This document shows, one piece after another, positions 17,476 through 26,126 of a DNA stretch of 64,000 nucleotides. Numbering within the stretch: the stretch's first letter is position 1; each line of letters starts with the position of its first letter. Both the position numbers and the translations under genes were made by a program. Below the pieces are notes generated by a model. The model was not told the DNA's origin. It did no database searches and was given only the letters and a program-made list of their open reading frames with translations. Source of the stretch: Prolixibacteraceae bacterium (GTDB lineage Bacteria > Bacteroidota > Bacteroidia > Bacteroidales > Prolixibacteraceae); the NCBI GenBank assembly GCA_019459485.1, contig JAIBEZ010000083.1, positions 1 to 64,000 on the forward strand. Reading direction: 5' to 3'.

Positions 17476-17862
17476 ATGAACAACGATAAAGGTGGTTTAA
17501 AAAGGCGCATGAAAAGTTTTAAGTACGCGTTTACCGGGATTTACGAACTTATCAAATCGGAACCCAATGCACGGATTCATTTGATAGCAACGATTGCTGC
17601 CGTTGCCGCCGGGTTTTTCCTTCAGATATCGAATGCTGAATGGTGCGTTATTTTAATTGTGATTGGGCTTGTGTGGGCTGCAGAAGCGTTTAATACCGTC
17701 GTTGAAAAACTTTTTGACCATTTTTTTACTGAATATCATGAAACCGCAAGGGTTGCAAAAGATGTTGCAGCCGGAGCTGTTTTGGTTTGTGCGCTGGTGG
17801 CTTTGGCTTGCGGAGTGATTATTTTCCTTCCCAAATTAATTTCAGTTATCGGTTCCCATTGA
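17476..17862 (+). CDS. dgkA: Diacylglycerol/undecaprenol kinase (DgkA family)
   Basis: 128 residues from the ATG at 17476 (MNNDKGGLKRRMKSF); an in-frame ATG at 17425 would add 17 atypical residues. There are three membrane helices. The family signature EAFNTVVEKLFD, with its catalytic and metal-binding Glu residues, is present, as is the conserved AKDVAAGAVLV helix. Members phosphorylate diacylglycerol or, more often outside Proteobacteria, undecaprenol. The basic N-terminal KRRMKSFKYAFTGI segment is typical. Confidence 0.88.
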   Translation: MNNDKGGLKRRMKSFKYAFTGIYELIKSEPNARIHLIATIAAVAAGFFLQISNAEWCVILIVIGLVWAAEAFNTVVEKLFDHFFTEYHETARVAKDVAAGAVLVCALVALACGVIIFLPKLISVIGSH

Positions 17863-17966
17863 TCATGCCTGAAACGATGCCTTTTATCTTGCCATTTTTA
17901 GCAATAATTACACCTGCCAAATGGATTACGAAAGCACACATCCTGATCGGATGAAGTTTAAATCAA

Positions 17967-17998
17967 GAAATCCCGGTTGAGCAAACAACCGGGATTTC
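17967..17998. terminator. Perfect hairpin between convergent genes
   Basis: A perfect 13-bp stem (gaaatcccggttg / caaccgggatttc) with a six-base loop sits between dgkA (+) and the DUF4382 gene (-). It lacks a strong T-tract on either side, but its position between two stops suggests a shared terminator. Its core (cccgg...ccggg with a gttg/caac flank) resembles the terminator at 19236-19263. Confidence 0.5.
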
Positions 17999-18085
17999 TA
18001 AATAAGTTTATAAGTGCTATTCCTGAAAATGGTCAATGCGATTGAATTTTCAGGATTGCCGCATTTGTTTGAATTTTGGAAACTG

Positions 18086-18949
18086 CTATTTCAGTATCAG
18101 CAGAAAATCCTGAACTGTAGTTTCTCTTACTTTTACTGTTACCAGATCAACCAGAACAGGGGTGTAAGCTTCCTTTTCACAAACCATCTTGTAGTTTCCG
18201 GCAGGAAGGCCAATCAACGCATACGATCCGGTTGCATCAGTGAGTGCAGAACTATAAACGGTATCCGCAACAATGATTTGTACGTGCGCTTCAGCAACAG
18301 GGGTTGTTTCGTTTTCAAATACTTTTCCTTCAACAATTCCGCTGTATTTCTGACACATGGCACGAATTACAGGTTTAAACATAAAACCTTTAATTCCGGC
18401 AGGAGTATTCATATTTCCCTGAACCTTAAAAGATTTGCTGACATCGAAATCGAGCAGAACTTCACTTTCAACACCACTTTCGACTACCAATTCAGGAGCG
18501 ATTTTTATTTTTAAACCACTTGCACTGCCACTCGGAATTTTCAAATCGAAACTTGTCCCATCTTTCAAAATCACTTTTGAAGAAGTAACGTGCATCCGGA
18601 TTAAATCATACGATCCGGCTTCAATGTCCATACTAAGCAAATCTGTAGTAATTCCGTTCTGTAAATCGAGCAGATCAACTACTTTTTCACCTTCGAACAA
18701 AACAGTGTAAAGTGTTTCGTTTTCAGTTTCGCCTTCGGCATTTTTTACTTCGACCGTCGATCTGATCTCAATTTTGTCGATGGTTACCAGCGCCTGATCT
18801 ACTAAACTCACAGGGAACGGAGCATCTGTAAGTTTTATAACTACTGTTCCTTTTCCGGCTTTCGCCGAGTCATCGTTTTCATTGCATGCGGTGGCAAATA
18901 TTAAAATACCCGCCAACAACATCATGCTCACCCTAACTAAATTTCTCAT
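18086..18949 (-). CDS. DUF4382 lipoprotein with carboxypeptidase-regulatory-like domain
   Basis: 287 residues. The signal peptide ends in FATAC (Cys22), a lipobox. A DUF4382 domain covers about 35-190 (GTVVIKLTDAPFPVSLVDQA; DLLSMDIEAGSYDLIRMHV). It is followed by an Ig-like carboxypeptidase-regulatory repeat (about 200-287, GIVEGKVFENETTPVAEAHV). DUF4382 proteins are surface or periplasmic lipoproteins of unknown function. It stands alone, with a 369-base leader region upstream. Confidence 0.85.
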   Translation of the reverse strand: MRNLVRVSMMLLAGILIFATACNENDDSAKAGKGTVVIKLTDAPFPVSLVDQALVTIDKIEIRSTVEVKNAEGETENETLYTVLFEGEKVVDLLDLQNGITTDLLSMDIEAGSYDLIRMHVTSSKVILKDGTSFDLKIPSGSASGLKIKIAPELVVESGVESEVLLDFDVSKSFKVQGNMNTPAGIKGFMFKPVIRAMCQKYSGIVEGKVFENETTPVAEAHVQIIVADTVYSSALTDATGSYALIGLPAGNYKMVCEKEAYTPVLVDLVTVKVRETTVQDFLLILK

Positions 18950-19318
18950 AACTTTTCTGTTTTAATTGTTTTTTGTTTTTCTGTTCGGATAGTCCTAAAA
19001 TAGGAGGTATCCTGAAATGAAAACGCACAAAAATTACTGATTATTGTCCATTTATTTCGCAAAAACCATAGTGGTCTGTGTGAATGAAGATTGAGATTGA
19101 AATTAAATGGCTGCGATTATTAATGGGTTGTACAACAAAATTGCTAAAACGAAATGTAGATTTGGCGGGTCCCTGTGTCTTTTTTATTGTCGTTGTGCTT
19201 TTGTGCCAGCCAAGTACTACAGCGTACAAAAAAAAAATCCCGGCTGCCTCAACAACCGGGATTCTACATGATATTTTCAAGGCCATTCTGTAAACTGAGA
19301 CTGACCACTGATCACTTT
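18950..19318. other. 369-base intergenic region with a GGATA...TATCC dyad
   Basis: No gene is supported here. An imperfect dyad, ggata...tatcc with an inner cct/agg (18987-19012), lies about 40 bases before the DUF4382 start and could be an operator or a leader stem. The terminator of the mutarotase gene (19228-19263) is at the far end. The stretch between about 19030 and 19225 shows nothing I recognise. Confidence 0.4.
19228..19263 (-). terminator. Rho-independent terminator of the mutarotase gene
   Basis: On the minus strand aatcccgg and ccgggatt pair around a short loop, with two further inner pairs after one mismatch. The stem is followed by a run of about ten T. It lies 55 bases past the mutarotase stop codon. 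Confidence 0.8.
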
Positions 19319-20464
19319 TTACTGCTTCACCGAAAACTTGTAAATCGTGGTCGATTTTAGGGTTTCTCCCGGTTTTAGCAATGTATTCGGAAAATTCGGG
19401 TGGTGAGGGGAGTCGGGATAATGTTGAGTTTCCAGACAAACACCGTTGCGGTAATTGTAAGCATTTCCACGTTTTCCGATGATACTTCCGGTTAAAAAGT
19501 TGCCGGTATATAACTGAACGGCTGGTTCGGTGGTGAAACATTCCATGTAACGGCCCGAAACCGGTTCGTACAAACTGGCGCAGAAAGTCATTTCGTTGCC
19601 GTTCTGATCTTTGTTCAGGATGTAATTGTGGTCGTAACCGCCACCCATTCGAAGTTGAGGCATCGGGTCTTCAATGCGCGAGCCAATGGTTTGAGGAGTG
19701 GTAAAATCCATGGCAGTTCCGCGAAGATCAACAATTTCGCCTGTGGGAATCAATGTTGAGTCGCCTACTGCTGTTGATGTGTTGGCGTCAACAACCAAAA
19801 TATGATCAAGAATATCGCCCATTCCTTCACCTTTCAGGTTAAAATAAACATGATTGGTTAAATTGAAATAACATGATTTATCAGTTGTTGCTTCGTAATC
19901 AATCTTTAAACCGTTGTCTTTGGTCAGTGTATAGGTCACTTTAACATTCTTATTCCCAGGGAATCCCCATTCGCCATCGGCACTAAAAAGTGTCATTTCA
20001 ACAGCGGGACCGTCGGCAGTCTGAACTTCTTTGGCATCGTAAACCTGGCGGTAAAAACTTTCGGGGCCTGAATGTAAACAGGCGCTGTGGTTGTTTTGCG
20101 GAAGCTGATAAACAACACTGTCAATTTCGAACTGCGCATTGGCAATGCGGTTTGCATACGGACCAACAACTGCGCCCTGTCCGGCATCGCCGGTAAGGTA
20201 ACCGTCAATCGAATTGTACCCCAGCGTAACATCTTCCAGTGCACCGTTTTTATCCGGAGCAAATACAGAAACGATTTTAGCCCCGTAGTTGGTCAGGGTA
20301 ACGATGATCCCGCCTTCATTCTTCAAGGTGAACAAAGTTGTTTGTTTGCCATTCACTTCTTTTTCGAAATCTGCTTTCGAATAAGAAGGGGTAAACTCTT
20401 TTTTAGGTGCCGAACACGAAACAATCATTCCGGCAATAAGTAACGAACCGATTAATTTTTTCAT
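19319..20464 (-). CDS. Aldose 1-epimerase (galactose mutarotase) lipoprotein
   Basis: 381 residues. The signal peptide ends in a lipobox (IVSC, Cys17), so the enzyme is probably membrane-anchored outside the cytoplasm. The catalytic histidine lies in FNLTNHVYFNL and the catalytic glutamate in VCLETQHYPDSP. The GGGYDHNYIL segment is also typical of the GalM fold. It interconverts alpha and beta anomers of hexoses, here probably those released by extracytoplasmic glycan breakdown. It stands as a single gene with its own promoter and terminator. Confidence 0.93.
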   Translation of the reverse strand: MKKLIGSLLIAGMIVSCSAPKKEFTPSYSKADFEKEVNGKQTTLFTLKNEGGIIVTLTNYGAKIVSVFAPDKNGALEDVTLGYNSIDGYLTGDAGQGAVVGPYANRIANAQFEIDSVVYQLPQNNHSACLHSGPESFYRQVYDAKEVQTADGPAVEMTLFSADGEWGFPGNKNVKVTYTLTKDNGLKIDYEATTDKSCYFNLTNHVYFNLKGEGMGDILDHILVVDANTSTAVGDSTLIPTGEIVDLRGTAMDFTTPQTIGSRIEDPMPQLRMGGGYDHNYILNKDQNGNEMTFCASLYEPVSGRYMECFTTEPAVQLYTGNFLTGSIIGKRGNAYNYRNGVCLETQHYPDSPHHPNFPNTLLKPGETLKSTTIYKFSVKQ

Positions 20465-20501
20465 ACTGATGGTGATTTGTGTGAAATTGATTTATGAGTT
20501 G

Positions 20502-20531
20502 TAAAGATAAGTGTTTCTGCAACACATCAAA
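20502..20531 (-). promoter_or_regulatory. Candidate promoter of the mutarotase gene
   Basis: On the minus strand TTTG (20528-20531) is followed after 18 bases by TATCTTTA (20502-20509), one mismatch from TAnnTTTG. Transcription would start about 30 bases before the ATG. Confidence 0.5.
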
Positions 20532-20617
20532 AACTTTGAGGAAATGAATGCAGAATCAGACATTGAAATAAGATATATTTGGTCAGCAAAAATTCATATC
20601 CAGTAACACCAGAAATC

Positions 20618-21340
20618 GTGAGATTATTATTCATTTTGTTGGTTCCTTGTTTGTTGGTTTGCATAATCAACAAATCTGCAAAATGCAAAGAGCATTGTGC
20701 CCATGAAAAGAAGGCGCTTCGCATTGCGAAAAAAAATGCTGTTTTACTTGACAGCATCAATCAGTTACTTGTTGTTTTTAACGAAATTCCTGAAAGCAGT
20801 TCGGCAGTATTGATCGCAATGGAGAAAAGAAACAAAGTGTGGCGGATAGTTTCTGCGCCAATTGCAGCTGGTGTCGGTCGTAAAGGATTTGCTGGTCCAG
20901 GTGCGAAACGCGAAGGCGATCAACAAACGCCAACCGGTTTTTTTCGTTTGGGCCAATTGTTTTGCTACGAAAAAGATGTGAAAACCCGAATGCCATTTAT
21001 TCAAACTACTGCTGATGACAAATGGATTGATGACACAAATTCAATCGATTACAACCGGCATGTCAGGGGCGAAACCCAGGCGAAATCATACGAAAAACTG
21101 AAAATACGCAGCGATGAATATAAATATTGCATGGTGATTGAATACAATACGCATCCGGTTGTAAAAGACATGGGCAGCGCAATTTTTCTTCATCTGAGCG
21201 AAGGCGAAAAACCAAACCCAAGCGCTGGCTGTGTGGTGGTAACCCATGGCGATATGGAATGGCTCCTGAGTTGGATGAATCCGGAATCAAAACCTTCGAT
21301 ATTGATGGGAAATAACAAGGTTTTGATGTCTGAGAACTAA
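20618..21340 (+). CDS. L,D-transpeptidase (YkuD-like) family protein
   Basis: 240 residues from a GTG at 20618, chosen because it opens a hydrophobic signal or anchor (MRLLFILLVPCLLVC). A longer frame begins with TTG at 20579. The YkuD-type catalytic segment is present: a histidine in FLHLSEGEKPNPSAGCVVV followed by S-A-G-C, the nucleophile. The upstream GGPGAKREGDQQTPTGFFRLG-like block (AGPGAKREGDQQTPTG) is the usual substrate-binding start of the domain. Such enzymes form 3-3 peptidoglycan crosslinks or attach proteins to peptidoglycan. Confidence 0.85.
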   Translation: MRLLFILLVPCLLVCIINKSAKCKEHCAHEKKALRIAKKNAVLLDSINQLLVVFNEIPESSSAVLIAMEKRNKVWRIVSAPIAAGVGRKGFAGPGAKREGDQQTPTGFFRLGQLFCYEKDVKTRMPFIQTTADDKWIDDTNSIDYNRHVRGETQAKSYEKLKIRSDEYKYCMVIEYNTHPVVKDMGSAIFLHLSEGEKPNPSAGCVVVTHGDMEWLLSWMNPESKPSILMGNNKVLMSEN

Positions 21341-21422
21341 AATGGGATAGGTGTTGCAAACCATGTCAGTTTCTCCATCCCGGGATTTGTTTGGAAGAGC
21401 CGAACCAAGCCGAAAAAAGTAT

Positions 21423-21430
21423 TATATTTG
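21423..21430 (+). promoter_or_regulatory. Candidate -7 box for fabD
   Basis: TATATTTG, a full match to TAnnTTTG, lies 26 bases before the chosen fabD start. This placement also argues against starts further upstream. No clear TTTG box is seen at 19-21 bases. Confidence 0.5.
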
Positions 21431-21456
21431 CCCGCTTTAATTTTAAATCAATAGAA

Positions 21457-22341
21457 ATGAACGCATTCGTATTTCCTGGACAAGGAGCACAATACCCCGG
21501 AATGGGGAAAGACCTCTATGAAAAATCGCCACTGGCAAAAGAACTTTTCGAAAGGGCCAACGAAATCTTGGGTTTCCGCATTACAGACATCATGTTTGAA
21601 GGTACTGAAGAAGATTTAAGACAGACCAAAGTTACCCAACCGGCCATTTTTTTACATTCGGTTTTACTTGCAAAAACACTCGAAAATTTCAATCCTGAAA
21701 TGGTTGCCGGACACTCTTTGGGCGAATTTTCAGCATTGGTAGCCAACGGTGCATTGAGTTTTGAAGATGGTTTGCGACTGGTTTCTAAGCGGGCTCAGGC
21801 AATGCAAAAAGCCTGCGAGGCAGAACCTTCAACAATGGCTGCCATTGTTGGGCTGGACGATGAAATTGTTGAAGAAGTTTGCGCTTCTATTGACGATGTT
21901 GTGGTTCCTGCCAATTACAATTGTCCTGGTCAGTTGGTTATTTCCGGCTCGTTTTCAGGAATCGACAAAGCTTGCGAAGCAATGACTGCCCGCGGCGCCA
22001 AACGTGCATTAAAGTTGTCAGTTGGCGGCGCTTTCCACTCACCACTGATGGAACCTGCCCGCGAAGAACTGGCTGCTGCTATTGAGGCAACTCCATTCTC
22101 AACTCCGGTTTGTCCGATTTACCAAAATGTAAATGCAGCTCCAACTTCTGATCCGGAAGTAATCAAACAAAACCTGATTTCGCAGTTGACAGCTCCGGTT
22201 CGATGGACTCAAACAACCAGAAACATGATTGCTGACGGCGCTACTTTATTTACAGAGATCGGACCAGGAAAAGTACTTCAGGGATTGATAAAAAAAGTAG
22301 ATAAAAATGCCGAAGTGGCTGGTGTAAATAGTTTTGAATAA
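21457..22341 (+). CDS. fabD: Malonyl-CoA:ACP transacylase
   Basis: 294 residues from the ATG at 21457 (MNAFVFPGQGAQYPGMG), the usual family start. A frame opening at 21391 would add 22 unrelated residues upstream of the promoter. Catalytic serine is in GHSLGEFSAL, the oxyanion glutamine in PGQGAQ, and the catalytic histidine in GGAFHSPLM. The enzyme moves malonyl from CoA to acyl carrier protein for fatty acid synthesis. It stands alone, away from other fab genes, and is followed by a clear terminator. Confidence 0.96.
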   Translation: MNAFVFPGQGAQYPGMGKDLYEKSPLAKELFERANEILGFRITDIMFEGTEEDLRQTKVTQPAIFLHSVLLAKTLENFNPEMVAGHSLGEFSALVANGALSFEDGLRLVSKRAQAMQKACEAEPSTMAAIVGLDDEIVEEVCASIDDVVVPANYNCPGQLVISGSFSGIDKACEAMTARGAKRALKLSVGGAFHSPLMEPAREELAAAIEATPFSTPVCPIYQNVNAAPTSDPEVIKQNLISQLTAPVRWTQTTRNMIADGATLFTEIGPGKVLQGLIKKVDKNAEVAGVNSFE

Positions 22342-22396
22342 AGATTTTAGTCAAGGCCCCACTTTGAGTGGGACTCTGACTATCTTATAATTTTAG

Positions 22397-22425
22397 ACTG
22401 TCGGAGAAATACCGGCAGTTTTTGT
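22397..22425 (+). terminator. Rho-independent terminator of fabD
   Basis: An 8-bp stem (actgtcgg / ccggcagt, one G-T pair) is followed by a T-rich tail. A second small hairpin (cccact-ttg-agtggg, 22357-22371) lies between it and the stop codon. Confidence 0.75.
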
Positions 22426-22462
22426 TTTTAAGAAGTTCTCCATTTATGTAAATTATTCAAAC

Positions 22463-22888
22463 TCATTCGATTCCAAGAACCTCCTTCTCAAACTCTTCCA
22501 AAATCAACTGATGGTCAAAAGCCAGCTCCGGAAGTTGGTCAATCGGAAACCATTGTGCTTTTGCAGCATCGTCGCCGGCACGGGCCATCAATTCATTTTC
22601 AGTAAAAGCATAAAAAATAACCGAAATTGTCCGGTGGCGAGGGTCTCGGTCAACCGCTCCGAAAGCCTTAAATTGCTTCAGTGATGTTATCCTGATTCCG
22701 GTTTCCTCTTCCAACTCTCGGATGCAGGCCGTTTCGAGCGGCTCGCCCATGTCGATAAAACCTCCCGGAAGCGCCCATTTTCCTTTAAATGGTTCGCGAC
22801 CACGTTCAATCAATAAAACAGAATTTTGTTTGCTGATCAAAATAGCATCAACAGTTACAGCAGGGCGGGGATAGGAGTATGTGTACAT
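22463..22888 (-). CDS. Nudix hydrolase
   Basis: 141 residues. The complete Nudix box (GX5EX7REUXEEXGU) is present around GGFIDMGEP...RELEEETGI, so the metal-dependent pyrophosphatase site looks intact. The N-terminus (YSYPRPAVTVDAILI) and RRTISVIFYAF-type strand resemble ADP-ribose pyrophosphatase-like members. The substrate cannot be told from sequence. It is a single gene convergent with fabD. Confidence 0.9.
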   Translation of the reverse strand: MYTYSYPRPAVTVDAILISKQNSVLLIERGREPFKGKWALPGGFIDMGEPLETACIRELEEETGIRITSLKQFKAFGAVDRDPRHRTISVIFYAFTENELMARAGDDAAKAQWFPIDQLPELAFDHQLILEEFEKEVLGIE

Positions 22889-22894
22889 AAAGTG

Positions 22895-23015
22895 TTTAAA
22901 GTTTCAGGTTCCAAGTTCCAAATTTCAGTCATTGATTGTCATTTAATTGTAATAAAAACAGACGCGAAGCAATTGACAATGGATGACTCTAAGTAGATGA
23001 CAACCAATGACAAGA
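22895..23015. repeat. Intergenic repeats upstream of the Nudix gene
   Basis: Contains the tttcaggttccaagttccaa motif (22903-22922), then tcattgattgtcattt and an inverted-type gacaaccaatgacaag (22996-23012). The same two motif families occur at 11124-11262. The region is non-coding. Confidence 0.5.
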
Positions 23016-23046
23016 CCCTCGCTTCGGTCTTCCGTCTCCGGACTTT

Positions 23047-23835
23047 CTAATCTTTTACGATCCGTTTCATTACCCTCATCTGATGGGTATATCTTTTTGT
23101 CTCGATGTTGAAAATTCCAAACTGGTCAACGTTATCGATGCGGACTTTACCGGAGGCGTGTATAATTTTTCGCTTTTCCCATATAATTCCAACATGTACG
23201 ATCTGCCCTTCATCATTGTCAAAGAAAGCCAAATCGCCGGGTCGGGCTTCTTCCACAAAACTAATAGCAGTTCCGCGGTGAACCTGCTGACTTGCATCGC
23301 GGGGTAAAGCAATGCCAGCCATTTTGTAAATAATCTGGGTAAAACCTGAACAATCGATACCAAGAGGAGAGCGGCCTCCCCATAAATAGGGTGCATTAAA
23401 GTATTTTAAAGCCTGGTCAATCAGTGTTTTTCGAATGTTTGCCGGTTTTCTGTATGTGAAATTTCCCGTATGACGAAAAATTTCCTGCTGAATCGAAAAT
23501 TCTTTCAGGTAAGGACGCCAGAAAGGAAGAGTGCTTCCGGCAACAATCATCATCGTTTGTTCTGCATTTACCGGAATGATGTTAAATATATCAGTTGACA
23601 CAGCAAAAGGAGCCTGTTCAATTTTTTTGTAATTTTTTTCAGTCAGGGGAGTGATCATTTTCATGTCAACCCAACCATCATAACCATCGAAAGCCAGTTT
23701 TACATGCGCCCAACCAAGCATTATTTCATTCACAACGAAATGTTCACCATATAAAATCTGTGTGATCATTTCACTTTGTTCTGAAGGTTCTTTTCGCACT
23801 GGTATGATGCTCAACCCGGAAATGCCGTAATTCAT
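23047..23835 (-). CDS. NlpC/P60 peptidase with bacterial SH3 domains (C40)
   Basis: 262 residues. The N-terminal half (about 1-120) is SH3-like (ARVKLAFDGYDGWV-type residues VKLAFDGYDGWVDMK). The C-terminal half is an NlpC/P60 cysteine peptidase with Cys in GIDCSGFTQIIY, His in IVHVGIIW and a polar third residue in KIIHASG. These enzymes cut the gamma-D-Glu-diamino acid bond of peptidoglycan stems, often during recycling. There is no signal peptide, so it may act in the cytoplasm on imported muropeptides, or be exported by another route. Confidence 0.92.
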   Translation of the reverse strand: MNYGISGLSIIPVRKEPSEQSEMITQILYGEHFVVNEIMLGWAHVKLAFDGYDGWVDMKMITPLTEKNYKKIEQAPFAVSTDIFNIIPVNAEQTMMIVAGSTLPFWRPYLKEFSIQQEIFRHTGNFTYRKPANIRKTLIDQALKYFNAPYLWGGRSPLGIDCSGFTQIIYKMAGIALPRDASQQVHRGTAISFVEEARPGDLAFFDNDEGQIVHVGIIWEKRKIIHASGKVRIDNVDQFGIFNIETKRYTHQMRVMKRIVKD

Positions 23836-23994
23836 GAGTGGTTTATTTATTCAGGAAAATTGGCGGCAGCACTTCAGGTTTCCCACTTATTGCTGTTTAT
23901 GCTTGTTTCCCGAAGATTTTATTAATTTTAGTTTTTCAAAGATAGAACTTAACAGTTACTTTCTAAATTGCAACGGTTTTAAATACCATTATTT

Positions 23995-26058
23995 ATGAAA
24001 AAAATTTTTACCAGTCTCGTTCAGTCTTATCATTGGTTTTTCCTTGCAATGGTTTTTGTCATTGGTATTGGATTGATTTTTTTAATTTTTCCAGGTGAAA
24101 GCCGCTTCAAATACGAATTTCAGAAGGGAAGCCCGTGGCGGCACGAAACGCTGATAGCTCCATTCGACTTTGCTATTATGAAAACCGAAGCCGAAATAAA
24201 GACCGAAAACGACTCTTTATTGAAAGAATACAAGCCGTATTTCACATTCGACACCCTGGTTGCAAGTGTCGAAATCAACGAATTTTCACTGGCAATTTCG
24301 AAATTTGCCGAAAGCAATGAAAAAATAAAGTCATCGGACATGTTTCTCGAATTTCCCGGGATTTTAGAAGATATATACAAAACAGGTGTTTTACAACAAT
24401 CAACTGATTCGTATAAAGAGCTTGCCGGAAAATCAGAAATCATGGTTATTAAAGGGCAGAAGGCAATCAAAACCCCTGTTAGTCAATTGTATTCAATTAA
24501 AACAGCTTATACAAAACTAAATGATACGATCCGCGCAATAACTGGCAATCTCTTCCCTGAATTTTTAAAGTCCGTTAATATCAGCGATTTTGTGGTTGAA
24601 AACCTATATTACGACGAACAGCTCAACAGAAACGAGAAGAAGCAATTGCTCGATAAAAATTCTGCAACAAAAGGAATGGTTCAGGCCGGCGAGCGGATTA
24701 TTTTTCAGGGCGACCTGGTGGGTCAGGAAAAATACATGATTCTTGAGTCGCTAAAAAAAGCCTATGAAACAAAAAGGGGCGACAACATCGAATATTTTCT
24801 GGTAATAGCAGGCCGTCTTCTTATCATTTCAATTTTTATCGTGATGATGTTTCTCTATCTGCTTTTTTACCGGCGCGACATATTCGACCACAAACGCAAA
24901 TTTACCTTCATTTTCATGATGATAGTTTTGATGGTTTTTATGGCCGGATTTGCTTCAAGTGTAAAAGCTATAAACATTTATATGGTTCCGATGGCCATAT
25001 TACCCATTCTGGTCCGGATATTTTTTGATTCGCGAACGGCCATTTTTTCACTCATGATTACCACGCTGCTCATTGGTTTTTTTGCACCTAACAGTTATGA
25101 ATATATTGTCCTTCAGATGGTTGCAGGAGTGATTGCAGTATTTAGCCTGAATAAATTACACAAACGTTCACACATTGTTTTTTCAGCATTGTGGGTATTT
25201 CTGACCTATTCAATCGTTTACCTTGCCATGGCCATGGTTCAGGAAGGCAATCTGGATACCATTAATTGGGTAGCTCTTGAATGGTTTGCGGTAAGCAGCA
25301 TTTTTATTTTTATTTCTTACCCGCTGATCTACATTTTCGAGAAAATTTTCGGTTTTGTATCAGATGTTACGCTGATTGAACTTTCAGATACCAACCAGCC
25401 TTTGCTTCGAAAGCTTGCCGAAGAGGCCCCCGGTACTTTCCAGCACTCTATCCAAATTGCCAATCTGGCCGAAGCTGTAATCCACAAAATTGGCGGAAAC
25501 CCATTCCTGATTAGGGCTGGTGCGCTTTATCATGATATTGGAAAAACGTTCGATCCTGAATTTTTTATCGAAAATCAGGCTGTCGGAATGAATCCGCACG
25601 ACCAGATTGATCATTTGAAAAGTTCCGGTATTATTATCGACCATGTAGCAAACGGCGTCAAGCTGGCACGTAAATATGGTTTGCCCGAAATTCTGATATC
25701 GTTTATCGAAACACACCACGGAACCACACAAACCGACTATTTCTATAAAATGTATCAAATTGAAAATCCGAAGGAAGACGTTGATCGGAAAATGTTTACC
25801 TATCCGGGGCCATTGCCCCAGAACAAAGAAACAGCCGTTTTGATGCTGATAGATGGAATTGAGGCTGCAACCCGCAGCCTGAAAGAAAAATCGGTTGATA
25901 ATATTCGTGAATTGATAGAGAAGATGGTGGAACAAAAAATTCAATCGAACCAATTGATTAATGCTGATCTGACTCTCAGGGAAATCACAATACTGAAAGT
26001 TACCCTGCTCGAAAAACTTGTCAACATTTACCATGTCAGAATCGAGTACCCGAAGTGA
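23995..26058 (+). CDS. 7TM-HD phosphohydrolase (PgpH-like, likely c-di-AMP phosphodiesterase)
   Basis: 687 residues. One N-terminal membrane helix (about 14-35) is followed by an extracytoplasmic 7TMR-HDED domain (about 40-265), seven membrane helices (about 268-460), and a cytoplasmic HD domain. HD motif residues are visible in FQHSIQIANLAEA, LYHDIGKTFDP and FIETHHGTT. Listeria PgpH, of the same architecture, hydrolyses cyclic di-AMP; transfer of that activity here is by homology. The HD and metal ligands appear complete. Confidence 0.9.
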   Translation: MKKIFTSLVQSYHWFFLAMVFVIGIGLIFLIFPGESRFKYEFQKGSPWRHETLIAPFDFAIMKTEAEIKTENDSLLKEYKPYFTFDTLVASVEINEFSLAISKFAESNEKIKSSDMFLEFPGILEDIYKTGVLQQSTDSYKELAGKSEIMVIKGQKAIKTPVSQLYSIKTAYTKLNDTIRAITGNLFPEFLKSVNISDFVVENLYYDEQLNRNEKKQLLDKNSATKGMVQAGERIIFQGDLVGQEKYMILESLKKAYETKRGDNIEYFLVIAGRLLIISIFIVMMFLYLLFYRRDIFDHKRKFTFIFMMIVLMVFMAGFASSVKAINIYMVPMAILPILVRIFFDSRTAIFSLMITTLLIGFFAPNSYEYIVLQMVAGVIAVFSLNKLHKRSHIVFSALWVFLTYSIVYLAMAMVQEGNLDTINWVALEWFAVSSIFIFISYPLIYIFEKIFGFVSDVTLIELSDTNQPLLRKLAEEAPGTFQHSIQIANLAEAVIHKIGGNPFLIRAGALYHDIGKTFDPEFFIENQAVGMNPHDQIDHLKSSGIIIDHVANGVKLARKYGLPEILISFIETHHGTTQTDYFYKMYQIENPKEDVDRKMFTYPGPLPQNKETAVLMLIDGIEAATRSLKEKSVDNIRELIEKMVEQKIQSNQLINADLTLREITILKVTLLEKLVNIYHVRIEYPK

Positions 26059-26126
26059 GTTAAAAGTTATAATTATTGGCCTTGCGAATTGCTGATTATT
26101 AACACATTCACACAAATGCACATTCA

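Noticed and set aside
17967-17998. Riboswitch-like element
   Set aside because: It lies between two convergent stops, so a terminator or simple repeat explains it better.
19041-19541. Minus-strand frame overlapping the mutarotase 3' end
   Set aside because: Out of frame with the clearly conserved mutarotase, spans its terminator, and has no recognisable features.
21391-21456. Longer N-terminus for FabD
   Set aside because: Residues do not match the family and the -7 box lies inside it.
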